From: JAGBWK01 sp964462445
GTDB lineage: Bacteria > Bacteroidota > Bacteroidia > Bacteroidales > Muribaculaceae
Assembly: GCA_964462445.1 (NCBI GenBank)
Contig: CAYWXG010000049.1
Location: forward strand, 1-20,777
Reading direction: 5' to 3'
DNA length: 20,777 nucleotides
Below the pieces are notes generated by a model. That model did no database searches. It was not told the DNA's origin and saw only the letters and a list, made by a program, of their open reading frames with translations. Positions 15,320 to 20,777 of the stretch are shown here, piece by piece (positions within the stretch are counted from its first letter, which is position 1; each line of letters opens with the position of its first letter). A program made the position numbers and the translations under genes.

Positions 15320-16324
15320 ATGATAAATCCGGTATATGCAGCTGCTGAAAATCGCTACGACAACGGCATGATTTATAATCGATGTGGACGTAGTGGTATT
15401 CTTTTGCCAAAAATTTCACTCGGTTGGTGGCACAATTTTGGCGACGTTGACCCCCTCGCAAATTCCATCAAAAAGGCTCATTATGCTTTCGACAATGGCA
15501 TTAATCATTTCGACCTTGCTAACAACTATGGCCCCTCTTATGGTTCAGCTGAGGAATCGTTTGGCTATATTATGGAGAAATCGTTGCGCCCCTACCGCGA
15601 CGAGCTTTTTATCTCCACAAAGGCCGGACATGATATGTGGCCCGGACCGTATGGTATTCATGGTTCGCGCAAATATTTGCTTGCCAGTCTTGACCAGAGC
15701 CTCAAACGTATGAAGATTGACTATGTCGATGTGTTTTACTCTCATGTTTATGATCCGGAGACTCCCATTGAAGAGACTATGCAAGCACTTGTTGATGCCG
15801 TGCGTATGGGTAAAGCTCTTTATGCCGGTATTTCAAAATATCCTGCCGACAAAGCTCGCATTGCCTACGACTATCTCGCGGCTCACGATGTGCCTTGCCT
15901 CCTTTATCAAGGACGTTACAATATTCTCAATCGTGAACCGGAAGCGGAGGGAATTCTCACTCAAGCTACGCATAATGGCACCGGGTTTATTGCCTTTTCT
16001 CCTTTGGCTCAAGGACTATTGACCGACCGCTATCTTAATGGCATACCGGAAGATTCGCGCGTGGCTCGTGGGGGATATCTAAAAAAGGAAGCTCTCACCG
16101 AAGAAACAATGAATATAATCCGACGCCTTAACGAAATGGCAAAGCGTCGCGGGCAATCCTTAGCACAGATGTCGCTCGCGTGGTTGCACCATAATCCGGC
16201 AGTGACAAGTGTAATTATAGGTGCAAGTTCAGTAGAGCAAATTGCCAACAATCTGCAGACTCTTAATTCTCCCGGCTTCACCGAAGAAGAACTACGCGAA
16301 ATCGATTTAATAGTAAAAGGGTAG
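15320..16324 (+). CDS. aldo/keto reductase, YghZ (L-glyceraldehyde 3-phosphate reductase) type
   Basis: 334 residues forming a complete (alpha/beta)8 aldo/keto reductase of the potassium-channel-beta/YghZ subgroup. Catalytic residues are D65 and Y70 (DLANNYG), K101 (STKAGH) and H142 (YSHVYD); the NADPH-binding end has VIIGASSVEQIANNL. The early motif LGWWHNFG resembles the LGLWHNFG of YghZ-type enzymes, which reduce L-glyceraldehyde 3-phosphate and methylglyoxal-like aldehydes using NADPH. The physiological substrate cannot be read from the sequence. It starts 67 bases after the kinase stop on the same strand without a recognisable promoter, so read-through from the two-component operon is possible. 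It converges with the glycosyltransferase gene. Confidence 0.88.
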   Translation: MINPVYAAAENRYDNGMIYNRCGRSGILLPKISLGWWHNFGDVDPLANSIKKAHYAFDNGINHFDLANNYGPSYGSAEESFGYIMEKSLRPYRDELFISTKAGHDMWPGPYGIHGSRKYLLASLDQSLKRMKIDYVDVFYSHVYDPETPIEETMQALVDAVRMGKALYAGISKYPADKARIAYDYLAAHDVPCLLYQGRYNILNREPEAEGILTQATHNGTGFIAFSPLAQGLLTDRYLNGIPEDSRVARGGYLKKEALTEETMNIIRRLNEMAKRRGQSLAQMSLAWLHHNPAVTSVIIGASSVEQIANNLQTLNSPGFTEEELREIDLIVKG

Positions 16325-16360
16325 TTGTGCTTCGTAATTCAGTGTCGGCCTCTCGGATAG

Positions 16361-17200
16361 TTATTTCTTGTCGAGATGCATAGAGTGGAGGGTGGCACGG
16401 TTAAATTTGCGTCGTTCAAGGTCAATCCACCAACCCCATTTGTTGAAATACTTTATCATGTTGCGGCAATGCACCCACAGCATTTTCAGGCTTTTATAGC
16501 TTGATGCTCTATGCGCATGAGTGACGTTGACGTGTGGATAATAAATGGTGAGCCAATTGCGGTGAACGCGTCGAGTTATATCTATATCCTCAGGATACAT
16601 GAAAAATCGTTCATCAAAACCTCCGACCTCTTTCAAAGCTTCAACTCTAAACAACATGAAGCTACCTTGATGATAGGGGATATTGGCAATTTCTGCCTCA
16701 GAACGAGCAGATAGAAGGTATCGTCGATTGCGCCCTCGCATCATAAATGCCGGCAAGAAACGCCGCCCGAAAACATCGAGCGGAGTCGGCAACAATCGTT
16801 GTGCAAATTGAGGTTGTCCGTCGGGGAAAACAATTCGCGGAGAAATCTGTCCTACGTGGCTATCCTTTGCAAAAACATCAATCAACGGCTCAATAATCCC
16901 TTTCGGGAAAAGGACATCGCTATTGACTACTAAGTGAGCGTCAAAACCAGCTTCCATAATCTCCCGTATCGCACAATTATGCCCTGCCCCGTAGCCCGGA
17001 TTGTGTGCCAAATGACGATAACGTAGGTTTAGCGATTTTAACAAAGGAGAATTTGCTATGATTTCTTTATAATCAATTGCTATCGGAGAATTGTCTACAA
17101 TCCAAATGTCAATGATTTTGTTGACAGCCAAACTCTCAAGGCATTGACATAGTTCGGCACTATCCGTATTATAAACTACGATTGATGCCGAAATTTTCAT
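16361..17200 (-). CDS. family 2 glycosyltransferase (rhamnosyltransferase-like)
   Basis: 279 residues of a GT-A fold, family GT2. The nucleotide-sugar site shows VDN (35-37) after the first strands, the metal-binding motif NSD at 93-95 (VVNSDVLF) and the catalytic-base pair ED at 204-205 (MYPEDIDITRR). There is no signal peptide; WVHCRNMIKYFNKWGWW near the C-terminus may sit on the membrane. Such enzymes add a sugar, often rhamnose, to cell-surface polysaccharide or lipopolysaccharide intermediates at the inner face of the membrane. The donor and acceptor cannot be inferred. It follows mlaF by 35 bases on the same strand and is probably co-transcribed, which puts it in an envelope-biogenesis setting. 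Confidence 0.88.
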   Translation of the reverse strand: MKISASIVVYNTDSAELCQCLESLAVNKIIDIWIVDNSPIAIDYKEIIANSPLLKSLNLRYRHLAHNPGYGAGHNCAIREIMEAGFDAHLVVNSDVLFPKGIIEPLIDVFAKDSHVGQISPRIVFPDGQPQFAQRLLPTPLDVFGRRFLPAFMMRGRNRRYLLSARSEAEIANIPYHQGSFMLFRVEALKEVGGFDERFFMYPEDIDITRRVHRNWLTIYYPHVNVTHAHRASSYKSLKMLWVHCRNMIKYFNKWGWWIDLERRKFNRATLHSMHLDKK

Positions 17201-17235
17201 TACCTAAGTTATTTAATAGTTAATCGCAAAAGAAA

Positions 17236-18009
17236 TTATTCACCACTTTTTTCTGTGATTATATATTGTTTCACCTCTTTGAAGAGTTTTGTGGCAAATA
17301 CAAAATCGTTGAGAGCTTCGTTGTCGGTTTTGAAAATCTCTTCTTTATCGCCAATCCATTCGCAATGCCCCTTGTTGATGAACACAATGTTCTCTCCAAT
17401 ACCCAATACGGAGTTCATATCATGGGTATTGATGATTGTGGTCATATTATACTCTTCAGTAATGTCGTGAAGGAGCTCATCGATGAGAATTGATGTGCGA
17501 GGGTCAAGTCCGGAGTTAGGCTCATCACAGAAAAGATATTTGGGATTGAGAGCAATAGCACGAGCGATAGCTACACGTTTTTGCATACCTCCCGAAATTT
17601 CCGACGGATATTTAGCATCTGCACCCTTGAGGTTGACACGCTCAAGACAGAACATGGCACGATCGCGCATTTCCCCCTTGCTCATCTTTGTAAACATTGA
17701 TAGAGGAAACATAACATTACCAAGCACTGTTTCTGAATCGAAAAGAGCCGAACCTTGAAACAACATTCCAATCTCTTTGCGGATATTATGTATTTCGCTT
17801 CCACCCATTTTCATTACATCGCGACCATCGTAAAGAATCTCACCGGATTCCGGGCGAATAAGTCCTACAATCGACTTCATTAACACTGTTTTACCAGAAC
17901 CGCTCTGCCCAATAATAAGGTTGGTCTTGCCGGAATGAAATGTGGCAGATATATCAAATAGTATCTGCTTGTCGTCAAATGTCTTATTGATATTTTTTAC
18001 CTCAATCAT
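17236..18009 (-). CDS. mlaF: MlaF-type lipid-transport ABC ATPase
   Basis: 257 residues. Walker A GQSGSGKT (34-41), signature ISGGMQKR, Walker B YLFCDEPNSGLDP and switch histidine NTHDM are all intact. The signature variant SGGMQKR and the following NSGLDP are characteristic of the Mla/Ttg2 (MCE-associated) ATPases that move phospholipids between inner and outer membranes. The ATG overlaps the stop of mlaE (ATGA), giving a tight two-gene unit. No MlaD (MCE) gene is adjacent; a glycosyltransferase follows instead, so the substrate-binding MCE ring must be encoded elsewhere. Confidence 0.9.
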   Translation of the reverse strand: MIEVKNINKTFDDKQILFDISATFHSGKTNLIIGQSGSGKTVLMKSIVGLIRPESGEILYDGRDVMKMGGSEIHNIRKEIGMLFQGSALFDSETVLGNVMFPLSMFTKMSKGEMRDRAMFCLERVNLKGADAKYPSEISGGMQKRVAIARAIALNPKYLFCDEPNSGLDPRTSILIDELLHDITEEYNMTTIINTHDMNSVLGIGENIVFINKGHCEWIGDKEEIFKTDNEALNDFVFATKLFKEVKQYIITEKSGE

Positions 18010-18755
18010 TGCAACAACAGTTTGGTTAACAATACGTCAAATAATAGAATTAGGATTGAGCTTGTCACCACGGCATTGGTACTTGCTTTGCCTACTTCGA
18101 GTGCACCTCCCTTAACGTGGTAGCCGAAAAATGCTGCCACCGACGCAATTATATATGCAAAGAAGAATGATTTAATAATGCCGTACCACACATACCATTC
18201 GTTGAAAAATGCCTGCAATCCGTAGGTGAATTTCGAAAGTGAAATAATGTCGGTGAAATAAGCCACGGCAATACCTCCAAGCATCGCTGTTCCCATACAG
18301 AACGCTACCAACACGGGAATAAATAGAACGAAAGCTACAACTTTGGGGAGCACGAGATGGCAAGCCGAGTTGACTCCCATTATCTCTAATGCATCTATTT
18401 GCTCTGTGACTCTCATTGTCCCTATCTCCGACGCTATATTCGACCCAACTTTCCCGGCGAGGATTAAACATAGAATTGAGTTGGAGAATTCCAGTAACAC
18501 TATATCGCGAGTTGCCAACCCTACTGAATAGGCTGGAATAAGCGGTGATGATGTGTTTAGCTCCATTTGAATAGCAATAACAGCACCAATGAATATTGAC
18601 ACTATTACAACCAATGGTATTGAGTCAACTCCGAGTTTTGAAATCTCAGCAATCGTTCGTTTGAAAAACAATCTCCATTTGTTGGGCATTGAAAATACTT
18701 TACGCATGAAAACGCAGTATCGCCCAAACATTGCTATTGAATTGGTTAATGCCAT
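18006..18755 (-). CDS. mlaE: MlaE-type lipid-transport ABC permease
   Basis: About 249 residues from ATG 18755; a longer version using TTG 18773 adds only six residues. It contains the conserved MlaE segments: an interfacial helix, helices near 45-70 (LVVIVSIFIGAVIAIQ), the central MRVTEQIDALEIMGVN region, and further helices to the C-terminus. The ALEIMGVN segment and the strictly conserved glutamate-rich core mark the MlaE/YrbE family, which forms the inner-membrane permease of MCE lipid transporters. It is the first gene of an operon with mlaF. A promoter -7 element lies about 90 bases upstream at 18845-18852. Confidence 0.9.
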   Translation of the reverse strand: MALTNSIAMFGRYCVFMRKVFSMPNKWRLFFKRTIAEISKLGVDSIPLVVIVSIFIGAVIAIQMELNTSSPLIPAYSVGLATRDIVLLEFSNSILCLILAGKVGSNIASEIGTMRVTEQIDALEIMGVNSACHLVLPKVVAFVLFIPVLVAFCMGTAMLGGIAVAYFTDIISLSKFTYGLQAFFNEWYVWYGIIKSFFFAYIIASVAAFFGYHVKGGALEVGKASTNAVVTSSILILLFDVLLTKLLLQ

Positions 18756-18844
18756 GAGTCTTTTAAATTTCAATTAAAATTACTGATGCCCTTATTGTTG
18801 CAATATTGGCTATTATGTGACAATCAGCATCGAATTTCATTTTA

Positions 18845-18852
18845 CAAAGTTA
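18845..18852 (-). promoter_or_regulatory. probable -7 element of the mlaEF promoter
   Basis: TAACTTTG on the minus strand matches TAnnTTTG exactly and is the only such match between mlaE and udk on that strand. No good TTTG is present 19-21 bases upstream, so only the -7 box is supported. Confidence 0.45.
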
Positions 18853-18936
18853 CAATTTTTTTCGATTTGTGTACTCTCCGAAGTATTCTTTAAGAGTTTT
18901 TTATCCATTATTGCAGAAAATCCACGAAAAAATGAT

Positions 18937-18944
18937 TAATTTTG
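18937..18944 (+). promoter_or_regulatory. probable -7 element of the udk promoter
   Basis: TAATTTTG matches TAnnTTTG exactly and would start transcription near 18951, about 60 bases before the udk ATG at 19013. The -33 box is poor (TTG 23 bases upstream). Its position argues against using the in-frame upstream ATG at 18869 as the udk start. Confidence 0.5.
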
Positions 18945-19012
18945 TGCCTAATAGGGTCTTAGTAGAGGCTTTACAAAATTCATGTTGTTTAATAATATTT
19001 TATCTTAAAAAT

Positions 19013-19633
19013 ATGTTGATTATCGGCATTGCAGGCGGTACAGGGTCAGGCAAAACAACCGTCGTAAACAAAATTATTGATAGCTTCCCCGCCGGGGAGG
19101 TTGCAGTGTTGCCTCAAGATAATTATTATAAAGATTCGAGCCATGTACCGGTAGAAGAACGCTCAAAAATTAATTTTGATGAGCCTGCTGCTATCGAATG
19201 GCCCCTTCTTGTCAAGCATTTGCAAGAACTTCGTGAAGGAAAAACTATCCAGATGCCTACTTACTCTTATTTGACATGTACACGTCAAGAAGAAACTATA
19301 ACCGTTGAACCTCGCGATGTTGTAATCGTTGAAGGTATTTTGGTGTTGACCGACCCCATTCTGCGTGAAATGCTCGATGTGAAATGCTTCGTTGATGCCG
19401 ACCCCGACGAACGTCTTATTCGTGTAATATCGCGCGATTGTGTTGAACGTGGACGTACTCCCATAATGGTTATTAATCGTTATCAAGAAGTGCTCAAACC
19501 GATGCACTGTCAGCATATCGAGCCATCAAAACGTTTTGCCGACCTTATAATCCCTCAAGGTGGCACTAATACTGTAGCAATCGGTCTTCTTACCGACTAT
19601 ATAGAAGGTCGCATCAAGCGTTCTTCAAAATAG
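19013..19633 (+). CDS. udk: uridine kinase
   Basis: 206 residues, the normal length for bacterial uridine kinase, which phosphorylates uridine and cytidine in pyrimidine salvage. The P-loop GGTGSGKT is at residues 8-15, followed by the QDNYYKD substrate motif, NFDEPAAIEW, the TYSYLTCTR segment and the IVEGILVL Walker B-like strand with FVDADPDERLIRVISRD (lid and base contacts). I start at ATG 19013 because the protein then begins MLIIGIAGG like its family; the 48-codon upstream extension from 18869 runs through the promoter element. Downstream is a small ORF 10 bases away and then lptB, probably in one operon. Confidence 0.93.
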   Translation: MLIIGIAGGTGSGKTTVVNKIIDSFPAGEVAVLPQDNYYKDSSHVPVEERSKINFDEPAAIEWPLLVKHLQELREGKTIQMPTYSYLTCTRQEETITVEPRDVVIVEGILVLTDPILREMLDVKCFVDADPDERLIRVISRDCVERGRTPIMVINRYQEVLKPMHCQHIEPSKRFADLIIPQGGTNTVAIGLLTDYIEGRIKRSSK

Positions 19634-19643
19634 TGTCAATAAT

Positions 19644-19784
19644 ATGCCGTTAAGCTATCCTTATAAACAGAATGAAGAGGACAAAGAAATCCCCGTTCTC
19701 ACTATTATAGATGAGACCCTAACTCCCTTTGAGCAACTTCCTCCCGAAGAGCAGGAGGAAAAAGCCAATGATTCCCAATTATAA
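19644..19784 (+). CDS. small acidic ORF between udk and lptB
   Basis: A 46-residue reading frame starting 10 bases after the udk stop: MPLSYPYKQNEEDKEIPVLT at the N-terminus, then a segment with TLTPFEQLPPEEQEEKAND. It is proline- and acid-rich, without a membrane segment or signal peptide. It overlaps the proposed lptB start by 17 bases in a different frame, and its codons contain the GGAGGAA that would act as the lptB ribosome site. It may be a real small protein or a leader used for translational coupling. No family is recognised. Confidence 0.4.
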   Translation: MPLSYPYKQNEEDKEIPVLTIIDETLTPFEQLPPEEQEEKANDSQL

Positions 19785-20682
19785 GCATCTTTACAAAATG
19801 GAAAGCAATAATCCACAAAGCAACGAACCGAATGTCATAGCCGTGGCATCTGATATAACAACACCACAAGAGATTATCGCTATTGATACAGCTGATGATA
19901 CTAATTCAATGCCCGCCAATGGTGAACAATTATACTCTGATAAAAAAGTGTTGCGCACCGACAACTTGGTTAAAATCTACCGCCAACGCACGGTTGTGAA
20001 TCATGTGTCGATTAATGTGACGCAAGGCGAAATCGTAGGACTTCTGGGCCCTAATGGTGCCGGAAAAACCACTACGTTCTACATGACCGTAGGTTTGGTA
20101 CGACCCAACGAAGGACAAATTTTCCTTGACGACCTGAATATTACAAAATTCCCGGTCTATAAACGTGCTCAACATGGTATTGGGTATCTTGCACAAGAAC
20201 CCTCAGTATTTAGAAAACTTTCAGTTGAGGACAATATTCGCTCAGTCCTCGAAATGACCTCGTTGACCAAAGAACAGCAAAAGGACAAATTAGAAAGTCT
20301 TATCGCGGAATTTAACCTTGAGAAAGTTCGTAAAAACCTTGGCGACCAACTATCCGGTGGCGAACGCCGACGCACCGAGATTGCTCGATGCCTTGCCATC
20401 AATCCACGTTTTATCATGCTCGATGAACCGTTTGCAGGTGTCGACCCCATCGCTGTTGAGGACATTCAGTCGGTTGTCTACAAGCTAAAAGAAAAGAATA
20501 TCGGAATACTTATCACCGACCATAATGCCCCCGAAACGCTTTCTATTACCGACCGTGCCTACTTGCTTTTTGAAGGAAAAATTCTTTTCCAAGGCACATC
20601 GGAAGAATTGGCAGAGAATCCTGTAGTACGTGAAAAATACCTTGGCCGAGGCTTCGTATTCCACCGCAAAAAATTCAACTAA
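19768..20682 (+). CDS. lptB: LptB-type LPS export ABC ATPase with N-terminal extension
   Basis: 304 residues from ATG 19768. The LptB core begins near residue 61 (VLRTDNLVKIYRQRTVV) and has Walker A GPNGAGKT (94-101), Q-loop YLAQEPSVFRKLSV, signature LSGGERRR, Walker B FIMLDEPFAGVDP and switch histidine ITDHN. The EPSVFRKLSVEDN and FAGVDPIAVEDIQ stretches mark LptB, which powers lipopolysaccharide extraction by LptFG. The first 60 residues are acidic, Ser/Thr/Asn-rich and probably disordered, and are absent from the roughly 240-residue enterobacterial protein. GGAGGAA 9 bases upstream supports ATG 19768; ATG 19798 is the alternative, and a TTG at 19729 is less likely. Confidence 0.9.
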   Translation: MIPNYKHLYKMESNNPQSNEPNVIAVASDITTPQEIIAIDTADDTNSMPANGEQLYSDKKVLRTDNLVKIYRQRTVVNHVSINVTQGEIVGLLGPNGAGKTTTFYMTVGLVRPNEGQIFLDDLNITKFPVYKRAQHGIGYLAQEPSVFRKLSVEDNIRSVLEMTSLTKEQQKDKLESLIAEFNLEKVRKNLGDQLSGGERRRTEIARCLAINPRFIMLDEPFAGVDPIAVEDIQSVVYKLKEKNIGILITDHNAPETLSITDRAYLLFEGKILFQGTSEELAENPVVREKYLGRGFVFHRKKFN

Positions 20683-20722
20683 GTCTGTTCCCCATATAAA
20701 ACGAGAGGCAATATCGTTATAT

Positions 20723-20777
20723 TGATCTGACCCCAAAAAGTTGGACAGGTTAATAAAAAGAATTTTACTGGTAAAGA
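20723..20777 (+). mobile_element. left end of an IS3-family (IS150-group-like) insertion sequence, cut by the window edge
   Basis: TGATCTGACCCCAAAAAGTT, continuing as GGACAGG, starts at 20723 and has the look of the terminal inverted repeat of the IS3 family (IS150 group): the TG tip, then CTGACCCC, an A tract and GTTGGACA. Only 55 bases are inside the window, so no transposase can be seen. It begins 41 bases after the lptB stop. Confidence 0.65.

Noticed and set aside
18869..19012. A 48-codon N-terminal extension of uridine kinase.
   Set aside because: It contains the likely promoter element, has no resemblance to uridine kinase, and the P-loop spacing of the family fits ATG 19013.

Overview
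The window looks like chromosomal DNA of a member of the Bacteroidales (phylum Bacteroidota); a gut Muribaculaceae/Bacteroides-like lineage is my best guess. The reasons are several promoters of the Bacteroidota type (TTTG, about 20 bases, TAnnTTTG), weak Shine-Dalgarno use, a TolC protein with a Bacteroidetes-style GRGIDPATN segment, stand-alone FtsX/MacB-type permeases beside a separate ATPase, and an LptB with a long N-terminal extension. No database could be searched, so taxonomy and gene names rest on recognised motifs.

Bases 1-3845 are a prophage remnant. Two small phage genes (44-319, HTH/terminase-small-subunit-like; 356-949, unknown packaging-neighbour protein) precede a terminase large subunit (3279-3845) that keeps the ATPase motifs and is cut off before the nuclease domain. 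Between them lies an AT-rich cassette (about 1140-3278) with its own near-consensus promoter and its own terminator, ending immediately before the terminase ATG: the architecture of a phage 'moron'. It carries an unknown 129-aa protein, a DUF4417 protein, a His-rich C-terminal-toxin-like protein joined to DUF4417 across a G6 run in a different frame, a small acidic protein that could be its immunity partner, and a candidate antisense-strand small RNA.

Bases 3928-12379 (minus strand) are one efflux operon: tolC-type outer membrane factor, HlyD-type adaptor, FtsX/MacB-type permease, LolD/MacB-type ATPase and a second FtsX/MacB-type permease. Divergently transcribed at 12602-15252 is a two-component system: an NtrC-type sigma-54 activator and a membrane histidine kinase, overlapping by GTGA. 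The 223-base divergent region holds the whole control circuit: a sigma-54 -24/-12 promoter facing the efflux operon (12408-12422), a 17-base perfect palindrome at about -90 that is a good enhancer site (12478-12494), and a housekeeping promoter for the regulator (12509-12540). The inferred logic is: kinase senses envelope stress or a peptide, regulator is phosphorylated, sigma-54 RNA polymerase fires the exporter.

Bases 15320-20682 are housekeeping genes: an aldo/keto reductase of the YghZ type (+), a family-2 glycosyltransferase (-), mlaF and mlaE lipid-transport ABC genes (-), uridine kinase udk (+), a 46-aa unknown ORF (+), and lptB (+). The window ends inside the left end of an IS3-family insertion sequence starting near 20723. 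No tRNA, rRNA or CRISPR array was seen. No gap between genes exceeds 300 bases.
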